Assembly: GCA_910585765.1 (NCBI GenBank)
Contig: CAJUES010000010.1
Coordinates: forward strand, 1 to 64,000
DNA length: 64,000 nt
Direction of reading: 5' to 3'
Source: an uncultured Lachnospiraceae bacterium
GTDB taxonomy: Bacteria > Bacillota > Clostridia > Lachnospirales > Lachnospiraceae
Shown here: in pieces, positions 44,407 to 53,475 of the stretch
How positions within the stretch are numbered: position 1 is the first letter of the stretch
How the letters are laid out: each line of letters begins with the position of its first letter
Program-made: the position numbers and the translations under genes
Notes under the pieces: generated by a model
Databases searched by the model: none
What the model was told of the DNA's origin: nothing
The model's input: the letters and a program-made list of their open reading frames with translations, nothing else

Positions 44407-44837
44407 AGCAGATACCCCGCAAAGACCGCCGGAAGAAACGGTAGCCGCGTCTGTCTGCCGCCCTTTCTGAAAACGAGGATAACGATCGCCGCGATGCACA
44501 TCACAAACGACGCGGCAAACACGACAAGAAGGCATTTGCGCGCGCCAAGCGCGATACCCACCGCGGCGATCACGATGCCATCGCCTCTCCCGATCTGCTC
44601 CCTTGTCGCCACGGACACCCCGACTGCACAGAGTCCGATCGTCAGCCCGCCCACCGCATCCACCACGCCAAACTCCTTTTTCAGGGGGATCACCGCGCAG
44701 CACAGCAGCAGCAGGATCAGGAGCTGCACCCTGCCGATCTGTCTCCGCCTGATATCCACGATCCCCGCCGCAAACAGCACAAGACCGATCGCCGCCATCA
44801 AAATCCTATAAACCATCAACTGTAATCCTGCATCCAT
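44391..44837 (-). CDS. Second A24-type prepilin peptidase of the tad locus
   Basis: 148 residues with five to six membrane helices. The two catalytic aspartates of type IV prepilin peptidases are visible: GIVDIRRRQIG near residue 27 and the GxGD motif in EQIGRGDGIVIAAV. It is shorter than PilD and lacks the methyltransferase part, like TadV/CpaA. It is not the same as the peptidase at 52373. The gene overlaps the TadE-like gene, so processing of that pseudopilin is a likely role. The 211 bases upstream are AT-rich (runs of TATAATAT) and may hold an internal promoter. Confidence 0.75.
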   Translation of the reverse strand: MDAGLQLMVYRILMAAIGLVLFAAGIVDIRRRQIGRVQLLILLLLCCAVIPLKKEFGVVDAVGGLTIGLCAVGVSVATREQIGRGDGIVIAAVGIALGARKCLLVVFAASFVMCIAAIVILVFRKGGRQTRLPFLPAVFAGYLLCVML

Positions 44838-45048
44838 TCTCTAACTCCTTTTCGTACTCTTATCGGAAAATCTTATTTCAAACTTCTTTTTCGTCTCCTA
44901 TTTCAGAACTTTTATTCCGCCTTTTCATTTTGAGTCCCTACTCAAATCTTTTATCCCAAATTCATCACATGCGTTTAAAGCATCAGCCAAATATGTAATA
45001 CATATAATAATATATATTATAATACTATTTATATATCTTTTATTTCTG

Positions 45049-45996
45049 TTATCCGCACTTGCTGCACGCCCCCCTGCTGCCAGTCTCCGTTATCGGTACT
45101 GCCATGACCGTCCGTTTCAGACCGCTGCATCCCAGCGTGGCGTGGTACCGGTTCCCGTAATCCGTGATATAAACCGTACTGCCGCAATAGCGCCCGCATT
45201 CTCCGCAGGGATAGTACTTATCCCCGTCCTGGTTCCGCTGCGTGTCGAGAAAGCTCTTGCTGGCTGCCGCAATAGAAAGCTTTAAATAACTGCATGCCCT
45301 GGAACGATGAAATACACCTCCATCCGGTGTGATATACACGATCTCCTCCTGGGTCACACTGCTGTCTGTGCCGTTGACAGCACCGTCATATCCGGTCCAC
45401 GCCCTCGTGCGCATCCTGTTGAACATGGTGCGCTGCCGGTAGCCCATCAACGGCACAGGCGGCTCTATGCGGTACTCTGCGATCAGATCGATACAGTCAT
45501 CCTGCTGCATCACGGACGACCGCAGCCAGCAGATGGACGAGGCGCCTCCTGCAATCGGGGCATTGTCCAGGTAAGCTGTCCCAAGCTTTGTCCTGATCTT
45601 CCCCGCCGCATATAGATATGTCAAGCCGAGCGATTCGGCTGCCCCCGCCGAGCCTCCCCGGATCTGCCGGTACTCGTAGCCATACACTGCCATCTGCCTG
45701 GCAGTGTCATGCATCGCGGCACTCATATTTCCCTGTAACCGGTAAATCTCTACAATAGATATGATGTTTAGAAATGCGAAAAGAAACAACGGCAGCACGA
45801 GACATGCCTCTACGGTCATGCTCGCCCTCTGCCCCCTATGCAGCTTTGGACACGGGGAGCAGGAGGATATTCTTTTAATTGCACAGACAGGAAAATGTCT
45901 ACGTTTTTTTGTGGAGAGCAAGATTCCTCCCTTCCGATCTGTTATATTTATCAAGTTCATTTTATTTTCTTCCCTATCCTGCATCGAAAAGAACAT
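45049..45996 (-). CDS. TadE-like pseudopilin with tandem Cys/His repeats at the C-terminus
   Basis: Up to 315 residues; in-frame ATGs at 45996, 45984 and 45960 all have purine-rich sequence near, so the start is uncertain. A basic, Cys-containing leader ends in RGQRASMTVEACLVLPLFLF, the class III pilin signal. The C-terminus has two units: residues 220-268 with VYIT, FHRSRAC, LK and PCGECG, and 275-315 with VYIT, YHATLGC, LK and ACSKCG. Each has H-x4-C then C-x2-C, a likely metal-binding knuckle seen at the ends of some secreted nuclease-like proteins. It follows the DUF5702 gene by 30 bases. Confidence 0.78.
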   Translation of the reverse strand: MFFSMQDREENKMNLINITDRKGGILLSTKKRRHFPVCAIKRISSCSPCPKLHRGQRASMTVEACLVLPLFLFAFLNIISIVEIYRLQGNMSAAMHDTARQMAVYGYEYRQIRGGSAGAAESLGLTYLYAAGKIRTKLGTAYLDNAPIAGGASSICWLRSSVMQQDDCIDLIAEYRIEPPVPLMGYRQRTMFNRMRTRAWTGYDGAVNGTDSSVTQEEIVYITPDGGVFHRSRACSYLKLSIAAASKSFLDTQRNQDGDKYYPCGECGRYCGSTVYITDYGNRYHATLGCSGLKRTVMAVPITETGSRGACSKCG

Positions 45997-46026
45997 CCTC
46001 CCACTCCTCTGCCTTTTTCACGCGTT

Positions 46027-47484
46027 CTACTGGTAGCACATCTTTTTCCAGAAGACAAAATCGTGACCGTCTGCATCTTGAAAACCAAAATGTACCATCA
46101 TATAATCCATGCACCTGTCTATCCGGAAATTTTCATTGTTCGCGGTCTGTCTGATATCCATCTCCACAATATCAAGGCTCCTCGCCGCCTTGGTATTCTT
46201 GTTCATCAGCCCGAGAAACACTCTCAGATAATCCTGGTATGTCAATCCCGACGCGCCCTCGCCGCCGTCAGGGATACTGCCTGTAAAGAGATCGATCAAG
46301 CCTGTATTCCAGTCCGCGCTCCCCTTGATCAGGGGCACCCTTTTGCCCGCCAGGAGCTGCCGCATATCCGACACGGTCTCCGTGAGCGCCCACACGCCGA
46401 GGATCACTGCCGTCATCACGTCGATCAGTTCCGGGGACAGCAGCAGCACACAGATGATTGTCGCTGCCATCTCCGCCTGCGATCGCCTGGCAGAATCCGT
46501 GCAGATACTGCTGAGATTTGCCGCCGATCGGAGTGCAAACAGCAACTCCACACTGCGTCTCATATTTCCGGCATCGCTGTTAAAACCATACAGAATGTAC
46601 TCAATCTGGTACTTTAACAGCCCGGTGTCCTTCGGCTGTATAAAATTGCCGCACTTCTTCATCAGATACTCGCCGTATATCAGTTCGTCGACGAGATTGT
46701 CCGGTCTGTCGATCCCTTCATGCAGACCGATTCCTTTGTTGATCACTCCGCTCCTTTTGCGCGCGGAAAAGTACGGTCCCGCATCCATCACTGCGCCGGA
46801 TATGTGCCCGCCGCCCGGAAACACCAATGCCAGGATCCCTCCGCCAGCCAGCCTGTCAAATGCGCCGGAGACCTTCTGGTAAGAATACCCTTCACTGCTC
46901 TCCGCCCCAAACTCCACGATGCCCTTCCTGCCCAGAGCCTCCTCCAGCGCCTGCTTTTGCGCCGCGATCTCGCCTGCGGCGTCCTTTTCGGTCAGCCCGT
47001 TGCTCTTCACGGTATCGATATGTTCCTGCACAGTTGATACCAGATCCCCGCCGTAGACTGCTTTCATGAACTCCACTGCCTGTGCCTTCCACACCATGCA
47101 TTCATCGTCACTCGCACAGGACACCTCCGATATCTCGAGATAAGGGTTCTCCAGCCTTAACAGATTGTGCTCAAAAGGCATCACAAGCCCTTTATCCGGG
47201 GTCATATTGTAGCTCATGTAATCTGCCAGACGCCTCTCTACCATACCTGTGCCGCCGTTCACGCTGCCATAGGAAGAATCCACGAAAAACAGATCATACT
47301 GATCCAGGATCTCCCTGCTGTACTCCGCAAACACCGAGTCCAGCCCCAGGTCTGCCACAAGCTCCGCCTGCGCCCTTACGGCGCCTATCGCCGCGCCCTC
47401 GATCAAGACGAAGAGCAGCGACAGGACAATGCCAAAAATAAGGGACAGGTACACTGTCAGATATGCATCAAATCTTGTTTGCAT
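46027..47484 (-). CDS. DUF5702 domain protein of the Tad pilus locus
   Basis: 485 residues. One N-terminal membrane helix (YLSLIFGIVLSLLFVLIEGAAIGAV) followed by a long outside region. The opening resembles the TadE/TadG style of minor pilins, here in the DUF5702 family typical of Firmicutes tad loci (AELVADLGLDSVFAEYS, then LDQYDLFFVDSSYG). A C-terminal pair of hydrophobic helices (AATIICVLLLSPELIDVMTA) is present. The gene overlaps the Flp pilin by 17 bases, with AAGGT upstream of its ATG, so translation is coupled. Confidence 0.8.
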   Translation of the reverse strand: MQTRFDAYLTVYLSLIFGIVLSLLFVLIEGAAIGAVRAQAELVADLGLDSVFAEYSREILDQYDLFFVDSSYGSVNGGTGMVERRLADYMSYNMTPDKGLVMPFEHNLLRLENPYLEISEVSCASDDECMVWKAQAVEFMKAVYGGDLVSTVQEHIDTVKSNGLTEKDAAGEIAAQKQALEEALGRKGIVEFGAESSEGYSYQKVSGAFDRLAGGGILALVFPGGGHISGAVMDAGPYFSARKRSGVINKGIGLHEGIDRPDNLVDELIYGEYLMKKCGNFIQPKDTGLLKYQIEYILYGFNSDAGNMRRSVELLFALRSAANLSSICTDSARRSQAEMAATIICVLLLSPELIDVMTAVILGVWALTETVSDMRQLLAGKRVPLIKGSADWNTGLIDLFTGSIPDGGEGASGLTYQDYLRVFLGLMNKNTKAARSLDIVEMDIRQTANNENFRIDRCMDYMMVHFGFQDADGHDFVFWKKMCYQ

Positions 47485-47635
47485 TGTCTGTGACCTTCTT
47501 GAGTATCTTCTCCACCAGCGACTTGATACTCTCCTTGAAAATCGCTACAAGCGCGACGAGCACGACGATGATCAATACGACTTCAACTGTTCCCATTCCA
47601 TCTTCTTCTCTCATAAAGCTTCTTAAATTTCTCAT
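47468..47635 (-). CDS. Flp1-type major pilin subunit
   Basis: 55 residues from the ATG at 47635 with AGAGGAG upstream. A class III prepilin: short charged leader, GMGTVEVVLIIVVLVALVAI as the hydrophobic stretch with Glu at +5 to +6 after the processing Gly, and a short basic tail (VEKILKKVTDNANKI). This is expected to be the pilus subunit processed by the locus's prepilin peptidase. It lies between tadC and the DUF5702 gene. Small size makes it easy to miss. Confidence 0.85.
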   Translation of the reverse strand: MRNLRSFMREEDGMGTVEVVLIIVVLVALVAIFKESIKSLVEKILKKVTDNANKI

Positions 47636-47856
47636 GATCTCTTCTCCTCTTCTTTCCAAAATGTTTTTGATGTTTTTTATGTTTTTATAATGAATATCAG
47701 CAGTTTACAAGTTTTTGCAAAAGACATATCTTAGTAGTTAGATGCAAAACAAACATTCAACAATCCATGTTTTTCGGGATCCAAAATGAATATTGATTGC
47801 ATTCCAAACAGCGATCCAGACAAATTTTCAAAAGTAGTAAACTGATGCCATAAATA

Positions 47857-49212
47857 TTAAAAGTAAGTCTTAAATGCCGGCACCATGATGATGACCATCG
47901 TGATCCCCAGGAGCATCATCATGGGCACCAGCAGCTTTGTTCCCGCCTTTTCACCGAGCTTTCTCGCTGTGTGCTTGCGCTCCTCAAAGGCATCGGCAGC
48001 CTCCTCCTTTAGCAGGAGCGGCAGATTGGCAGCACCCTTTCTGATGTTCTGCGACAGCATAGTCGCAAGCTTGTTATAACTTGCGACACGGCACCGTCTG
48101 CCAAAACGCTCGTACGCCTGTGCCTGTGCAACACCGCTCTCCATCTCATAGACCGTCAGGAGCATTTCCTCGTAGGCATACCGCCTGCTGCCGCCCTCCC
48201 CGCGCCGCCGCTTGTAGTCCCTTGCGATCTTATCCCACGCGTTTGGAACTGTCATTCCGGCACCGAGCAGCAGCGCCAGGGCACTGACGATCTCAGGATA
48301 ATCCGTGCGCATCTGCTCCTCCCTGTCCTCCACCTGCCTGTGAAGATCCCTGTCCCTGCAGTGGTAGATCAAAATCACAAGGATCGGTGTCGCCGCCAGA
48401 AACAAAAGTCCTCTGTAATTTCTCCTGTAGCTCCATTGGAGCCTTTTGTCCCCGCTCTCTGACGGAAGAGTCATACTCTGCTGTTCGCGGCTCTTCTCCT
48501 CCAGTTCAATGATCTGTCTGGCAAGATGCTCCTCCGCTCCCGGCTGTACTGCCTTGCTGTGTATCATGACCGCCCACCTGTGCTCGACCTCAAAGCTTTC
48601 ACAGGACAATACCGCCGCCAGCTCCATCAGAACCGGCTCTGTCAATGTGTCCTGCACAAGATGTCCTGTATAGTCCATGTACATATCGTCCGTGCGCCAT
48701 TCCACCGTAAACGGGTAGCCCTCCACACTGTCTGCCAGCTGCAGGTCATATGCGATCACATCAAAACTTTCGTTCGATCCCAGGATCGTTTTTTTGAGCT
48801 GCGCCACCGCTTCCTCCGACATCCGCGTCAGTTCCTCCCGGGAAAAACTTCGCTCGGACAGCGTGACCGGGACTTGATATCTGCTTTCCCCGTCATCTGC
48901 CACAAGTGTCACACTCTTTTTTCCTTCCCCGTACACATTGCGCTCGATTCGGTTATCAACAATCTTTGACGCCATTCCGTCCTTTATCCACAATGCAGTG
49001 GACAATATCACACCGACTGCCGCGACCAGACCGCAGACTGAGATCTTCCCGATCACATACGCCCTCTGCCTTGCCTGTGTATCTCCCGCAGGCTCGAGTG
49101 TCTGCAGATCCTCCCGGACCGCACTGTTATACAGGATCTTGTCCGGCTTTCTCTGCATTGCCTCCAATCTGGCGTACAGCCATCCTGCAAACCGCACACG
49201 CAACTGCATCAC
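47857..49212 (-). CDS. tadC: Type II/IV secretion platform protein TadC
   Basis: 451 residues. N-terminal helix near 55-75 (VCGLVAAVGVILSTALWI), a large periplasm-side or extracellular middle (residues 80-265), helix near 275-292, and the T2SSF domain in the C-terminal 180 residues (YPEIVSALALLLGAGMTVPN, MLLTVYEMESG, MLGITMVII-like last helix). TadC and TadB form the inner-membrane platform turned by the TadA ATPase. The inserted middle domain is larger than in Gram-negative TadC. Downstream of tadB by 47 bases. Confidence 0.85.
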   Translation of the reverse strand: MMQLRVRFAGWLYARLEAMQRKPDKILYNSAVREDLQTLEPAGDTQARQRAYVIGKISVCGLVAAVGVILSTALWIKDGMASKIVDNRIERNVYGEGKKSVTLVADDGESRYQVPVTLSERSFSREELTRMSEEAVAQLKKTILGSNESFDVIAYDLQLADSVEGYPFTVEWRTDDMYMDYTGHLVQDTLTEPVLMELAAVLSCESFEVEHRWAVMIHSKAVQPGAEEHLARQIIELEEKSREQQSMTLPSESGDKRLQWSYRRNYRGLLFLAATPILVILIYHCRDRDLHRQVEDREEQMRTDYPEIVSALALLLGAGMTVPNAWDKIARDYKRRRGEGGSRRYAYEEMLLTVYEMESGVAQAQAYERFGRRCRVASYNKLATMLSQNIRKGAANLPLLLKEEAADAFEERKHTARKLGEKAGTKLLVPMMMLLGITMVIIMVPAFKTYF

Positions 49213-49259
49213 CCCTCTCTCTCATTTCATGCTGGCTTCACACCTGCAGATTCCAAAGC

Positions 49260-50051
49260 CTATACCTCTATATCCAGGATCTTGTCCGAGATCCGGCATG
49301 CCGCCGCGTAGACAGCAAGCGCCCCGGTCATCAGGACCCAGCCAAAGATATTGTGGTACAGACTTTCAAAATATCCTTTTGTGGTCAGCGAGATATAGAA
49401 GATGATCACAAAAGGAATATATCTCATGATCAGCTGCTCCAGCCGCTTCTCACTCACCACGGTCTCGATCTCGCGCCGTATCTCCTGCTTATCACCAATG
49501 ATCTCCGCCGTATTCGCGATGATCCCCCGCATATCTCCCCCGCCTCTCTTTGCGATCTGAAAGATATCTGCAAAATCTCTGATATCCTGCACACCGCTCC
49601 TGTCTGCAAGGTTTGCGAGCGCACTTTCAAGCTGTTCGTTGTTGCTGAGTTTGCGGAAGATGAGCCGAAGCTCCCTTGCCATCACCGACTCCCTGCCATA
49701 CAGCAGCACCGTATCCCGATAGGATTCCTGGAACGCATTCTCGACGCTGTAGCCTGCCTGCAGATTCGACGAGACACTCAAGATCACATCGCGAAATTCA
49801 ACTTCAAGTTTCCGCTTTCTCTTCCCACACTCCGCCGCCCCCCTGTCCTTAAAAGACAGAATGACAAGCGGCATCAGCAGCACCCACGCGGCCACACTGT
49901 CATAAAAGAGCCAGCTGACCACCGCCATGAACATGCCCCCGCACAAAAGATGCAGGGCGATCTCGTACTTGGAAAATGTGTAGCTCGTGTAATCTGTCTC
50001 CGGTGGCAGGCGCCCCCTTGCGATCGTTTTCTTATTTCCTGGTCTTATCAT
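49260..50051 (-). CDS. tadB: Type II/IV secretion platform protein TadB
   Basis: 263 residues. T2SSF domain with LQAGYSVENAFQESYRDTVL and the MRGIIANTAEIIGDKQEIRR section, with helices at about 38-70, 200-215 and 225-245 (YIPFVIIFYISLTTKGYF). The MIRPGNKKTIARGRLPPETD start is basic and cytoplasmic. Works with TadC as the membrane platform of Flp pilus assembly. It is 20 bases behind tadA. Confidence 0.88.
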   Translation of the reverse strand: MIRPGNKKTIARGRLPPETDYTSYTFSKYEIALHLLCGGMFMAVVSWLFYDSVAAWVLLMPLVILSFKDRGAAECGKRKRKLEVEFRDVILSVSSNLQAGYSVENAFQESYRDTVLLYGRESVMARELRLIFRKLSNNEQLESALANLADRSGVQDIRDFADIFQIAKRGGGDMRGIIANTAEIIGDKQEIRREIETVVSEKRLEQLIMRYIPFVIIFYISLTTKGYFESLYHNIFGWVLMTGALAVYAAACRISDKILDIEV

Positions 50052-50071
50052 GATTGATCTCCTTCTTTATC

Positions 50072-51313
50072 TTAGGCAATACTTATCCCCGCAGCGTACA
50101 GCTTCCCTGTGTGCGTCAGCTCGTTCACCCTGGCGAGCACACCCGAAACCCTGCCGTTTTCCTCCCCCGTCTCCTGGAACTGGTACAGCGGCAGCGTGAC
50201 GATTTCACCGTTTTCAAAACCCATGATCTCCACGATCTCGAGAACGCGCCGCGACTTGTCGCGCAGTCTGCCAAGATGCACGATGACATCCACACCTGAC
50301 GCAATCTGGCGCCTCACCGCCGCAAGCGGAAGATCCATCCCCATCAGCACCATCGTCTCAAGACGCGTCAGCATATCGTTTGAAGAGTTCGCATGACCGG
50401 TTGAAAGACTTCCGTCATGCCCGGTATTCAGAGCCTGCAGCATGTCGATCGCCTCGCTCCCCCGCACTTCTCCGACGATGATCCGGTTGGGGCGCATGCG
50501 GAGGGATGACCTGATCAGATCGCGGATCGTGATCTCACGCGCGCCATCCATGTTGGCATTTCTCGTCTCGAGGCGCACCAGATTGGGAATATCCTGCAGC
50601 TGCAGCTCCGCGGAGTCCTCGATCGTGATGATACGCTCTGTCTTTGGAATATATTGGGACAGCGCGTTGAGAAACGTTGTCTTTCCGGAGCCGGTCCCCC
50701 CGCTTATAAAAATGTTGTAGCCCGCAGCGACAAGCTTTTCCAGAAACTCTGCCGCCTCTGCCGTGAGCGATCCGAAGCAGATCAGATCCTCCATGGAAAT
50801 CGGATGATCGGGAAAACGACGTATCGTGATGATCGGACCATTCAGCGCCACCGGAGACAGCACAATGTTGACACGCGATCCGTTTTCGAGCCGTGCATCG
50901 GCGATCGGGGACGCCTCGTTGACTACCCTGTTGCACTTTGCCACGATCTGCTGTATTACGTTTTCGAGCTTTTCCCGCGTCTCGAAGCGTTTGTCCCACT
51001 CGTAGATGTGCCCCGCCTTCTCGACAAAAATATTTTCTGTCCCGTTTACCATGATCTCCGTCACCTCGTCGCAGTCCACCAGCTCCTGGAGCACATCCAT
51101 CTTTCTGATGGAATGAAACACACTCCTGCCAAGCTCCTGCCGCTGTTTCAGGGACAGGGCATATTTCCTGCCCATCTGTATGATCAGTTCATCGATCATT
51201 TCCCGGATCTCGAGATCATCCACCTCCCTCGAAAGGTCGATCTGCTGCCTGACATGCTCACTGATATATTCCCTGCACGCCTCATACCGCTCTGACTTTT
51301 GCGCCTTGCTCAT
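50072..51313 (-). CDS. tadA: Tad pilus assembly ATPase TadA/CpaF
   Basis: 413 residues from the ATG at 51313, which overlaps the tadZ stop as ATGA. VirB11-like secretion ATPase: N-terminal domain with VTEIMVNGTENIFVEKAG, Walker A ISGGTGSGKTT, Asp box IITIEDSAELQL, Walker B RIIVGEVRGSEAIDML and His box STGHANSSNDML. It energises pilin assembly at the cytoplasmic face. Core of the tad operon and the strongest basis for the locus call. Confidence 0.95.
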   Translation of the reverse strand: MSKAQKSERYEACREYISEHVRQQIDLSREVDDLEIREMIDELIIQMGRKYALSLKQRQELGRSVFHSIRKMDVLQELVDCDEVTEIMVNGTENIFVEKAGHIYEWDKRFETREKLENVIQQIVAKCNRVVNEASPIADARLENGSRVNIVLSPVALNGPIITIRRFPDHPISMEDLICFGSLTAEAAEFLEKLVAAGYNIFISGGTGSGKTTFLNALSQYIPKTERIITIEDSAELQLQDIPNLVRLETRNANMDGAREITIRDLIRSSLRMRPNRIIVGEVRGSEAIDMLQALNTGHDGSLSTGHANSSNDMLTRLETMVLMGMDLPLAAVRRQIASGVDVIVHLGRLRDKSRRVLEIVEIMGFENGEIVTLPLYQFQETGEENGRVSGVLARVNELTHTGKLYAAGISIA

Positions 51314-52311
51314 CTCCTGCCCAGCACCCCTTTCATGCAGATTCCGACGGGCGATGCCGCCAGATTTTCCAGCGTCCCACACTGCCTCTCCCAGTTTGGC
51401 GGCAGTTCAAATTCCACCGTGCGCGCGAGGATCCCGTCCCACTCCTTTGCGCGGAGCAGGTGCCTGAAATGTGACAGCATTGCACGTCCGCACACACTGT
51501 CGCTGTCCGTGAGCAGATACACCTGGTCGCTGCTTTCGAGCAGATCGTAAAATCCCTTACAGGTCTCCGACAAATCCATCACGATGTACGTGTAATCGCT
51601 GCTGTACAGCAAAAGATCCGCCACAGTCTCCCAATCCTTCCTGTCGATAGCGACCAGATCTTCGTAATCCAGTGCAGGGGGCAGATAGTCGACACCGCGG
51701 ATCGATCGCTTGATGCTGTCCAGTTTGCATAACAGTTTTTCGGAGTGATTCAGCACAAAGTACATGAAATCTGTCACATCCGCGTCGTACTCTGTCTGCA
51801 GGAGCTCCTCAAAACCCGCAAACGGCATCATGCTCAGATACAGCACCTGATCCCCATCCTCCGCAAGAACCTGCGCCGCCCCCAGCGCTGCCACACTCTG
51901 CCCCCGGTGCCTGTCCGGTGAGTAGAAGCTGACGAGCCTTGTCCGGTTCTTTCCGCGTCTCTCCACGCTGCGGCAGCTCTCGTCCAGCGCATACTCCCCG
52001 AGCACCTGTGCGATCAAGCGCTCCATGGACTGATACTTCGCGATCACGCTGCATCCTGCGATCTCCTTCAATCCGTCCTCCTGCAGGACAAAGCGCTTTG
52101 CGGCGCTGATCTTTGCGACATCTGTGTCATAGATCCCTTCTCCCACAAGCAATATTTCGAACGGCGCCCTGCGGCTCGCCTCCAGTGCTTTATGTACCGC
52201 ATCAAATATCAGTATCTCAAAATCTGCCGGGTTCCTCCTCTGCAAATATGCCTGCAGCATTCTCAGATATCCGCTGTCACTGTCGCAGATCGCCAGCTGC
52301 CTTACTTTCAT
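51310..52311 (-). CDS. tadZ: TadZ/CpaE-like localisation protein
   Basis: 333 residues from the ATG at 52311 with GAGGAGGG upstream. The N-terminal half resembles an atypical receiver (QLAICDSDSGYLRMLQ, FEILLVGEGIYD). The second half is MinD/ParA-like: LVSFYSPDRHRGQSVAALGA in place of a strict Walker A, then QVLYLSMMPFAG and YIVMDLSETCKGFYDLL. The expected GKGG lysine is replaced, so ATP hydrolysis is doubtful. TadZ proteins place the Tad machine at a cell pole or site. Coupled to tadA by a 4-base overlap. Confidence 0.82.
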   Translation of the reverse strand: MKVRQLAICDSDSGYLRMLQAYLQRRNPADFEILIFDAVHKALEASRRAPFEILLVGEGIYDTDVAKISAAKRFVLQEDGLKEIAGCSVIAKYQSMERLIAQVLGEYALDESCRSVERRGKNRTRLVSFYSPDRHRGQSVAALGAAQVLAEDGDQVLYLSMMPFAGFEELLQTEYDADVTDFMYFVLNHSEKLLCKLDSIKRSIRGVDYLPPALDYEDLVAIDRKDWETVADLLLYSSDYTYIVMDLSETCKGFYDLLESSDQVYLLTDSDSVCGRAMLSHFRHLLRAKEWDGILARTVEFELPPNWERQCGTLENLAASPVGICMKGVLGRR

Positions 52312-52372
52312 GCCTTGTCCCTCCTCGTGATCCTGTCCGTCCTTATTTCCGAGCTTTTGCCAAACTTTTACT

Positions 52373-52885
52373 TCACGCATACACGCCGGCACACATCATA
52401 ATCAGGCTGATAAATGCCGGGATCGACAGACGCACGACACAGCGCTTCTGTGCCCGGTCGATCTGATATTGGTCAACCACTCCCGTCATCACCACTTTCC
52501 TGAGATACCGCATCAGATAAAAAAGCCGCTCCCTGCTCTCTGTATAGACGATCATCTTCACAACCGATATCGCTCCCGCAACCGCCATCGTGACAAACAT
52601 GTAATGCACAAATCCGTGCGGCTCCATGCATGCACTGTAACAGCCTGTCATCATGAAGAGTTTGACATCTCCCGCCCCCAGCGTCCCCATCAGATAAAAG
52701 GGATAAAATGCCAGGAAGATCACAGCCGCAGTACCGACGGATCCCAGAAATCCCGCCGCGTGGCATGAGCTGTATGCCGTGACAAGGCCTGCCGCTGTAC
52801 CGATGAAGATGCAGACATTCGGGATCCTGTAATAACGCCAGTCCATAAAAATGACAACACAAAACACACCTATGAGGATTCCCAT
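52373..52885 (-). CDS. Prepilin peptidase TadV/CpaA, first gene of the tad operon
   Basis: 170 residues, multi-helix. Both catalytic aspartates are visible: FMDWRYYRIPN near residue 15 and GxGD in GTLGAGDVKLFMM near 71. Cleaves the class III leader of the Flp pilin and pseudopilins. It lies 60 bases before tadZ and behind a promoter at 52976-53003. AGGAAAGGAAACGT precedes the ATG. Confidence 0.87.
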   Translation of the reverse strand: MGILIGVFCVVIFMDWRYYRIPNVCIFIGTAAGLVTAYSSCHAAGFLGSVGTAAVIFLAFYPFYLMGTLGAGDVKLFMMTGCYSACMEPHGFVHYMFVTMAVAGAISVVKMIVYTESRERLFYLMRYLRKVVMTGVVDQYQIDRAQKRCVVRLSIPAFISLIMMCAGVYA

Positions 52886-52975
52886 ACCATACGTTTCCTT
52901 TCCTGATTAAAGTAGAGTGATTCACCGAAAATGGTGCGTGATGTTCCGAGCCCTTATCTCGCCGGAACAGTTTTG

Positions 52976-53003
52976 ATTATATCGGATCCAGAGAATTTGT
53001 CCA
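52976..53003 (-). promoter_or_regulatory. Probable promoter of the tad operon
   Basis: On the minus strand TGGACA (53003-52998), a 16-base spacer and TATAAT (52981-52976). The transcript would start about 85 bases before the prepilin peptidase gene. The stretch 53004-53130 is AT-rich and otherwise empty. Confidence 0.65.
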
Positions 53004-53130
53004 CTCGAAATGTAATAATTCGCACAACTATTTTTTTATTGTGCATTTCTGCCAAACAGATCAGCTAATCCGCTTGTCTTTCTGTCATATATTACGCTGT
53101 TTTTTATGCTAATTTTTACATTGCGAAATT

Positions 53131-53340
53131 TTACGAAATTTGATTCAAATTTGCCACAGATCTCTCGCAAATTGTAACCATATCTGATGGAAAGCTTTTC
53201 CACTTGCAACCGCCCCAGCCTGCACCATGCAATAATTCATGTATAACGTCTGAAATTGCAATGATCGCTATAAATATGATATAAAATGAAAGACCGCTTA
53301 CCTCATTTCGTCGAATAAAGATATTCAAACACGGGGGCAC
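53131..53340 (-). pseudogene. Remnant of a DUF3267-like zinc peptidase
   Basis: A short frame of about 69 codons with FYIIFIAIIAISDVIHELLHG and WGGCKWKSF. The HELLH is an HExxH zinc motif in a membrane helix, the arrangement of DUF3267/site-2-protease-like proteins, which are normally about three times longer. No ribosome site, and both ends appear cut. Likely a gene fragment. Confidence 0.45.
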
Positions 53341-53431
53341 CCGTCAGCTTCTGCTGACATGCTTCCTGGGTGCCCATGTGCATAAAAAAGAAAAATATAC
53401 ATGAAATTATCATGCATATTTTTCCTTTTTT
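53335..53431. terminator. Two hairpins, second a bidirectional terminator
   Basis: The first hairpin is GGGCACCC with GGGTGCCC enclosing GTCAGC/GCTGAC (53335-53375). The second pairs GAAAAATATACATG with CATGCATATTTTTC between A- and T-runs (53384-53431), which can terminate in both directions. They insulate the DUF2508 gene from the tad operon. Confidence 0.75.
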
Positions 53432-53475
53432 AGGACTATACTGTTTTATATAAATCGTTGAGAAAGGACATCCCT

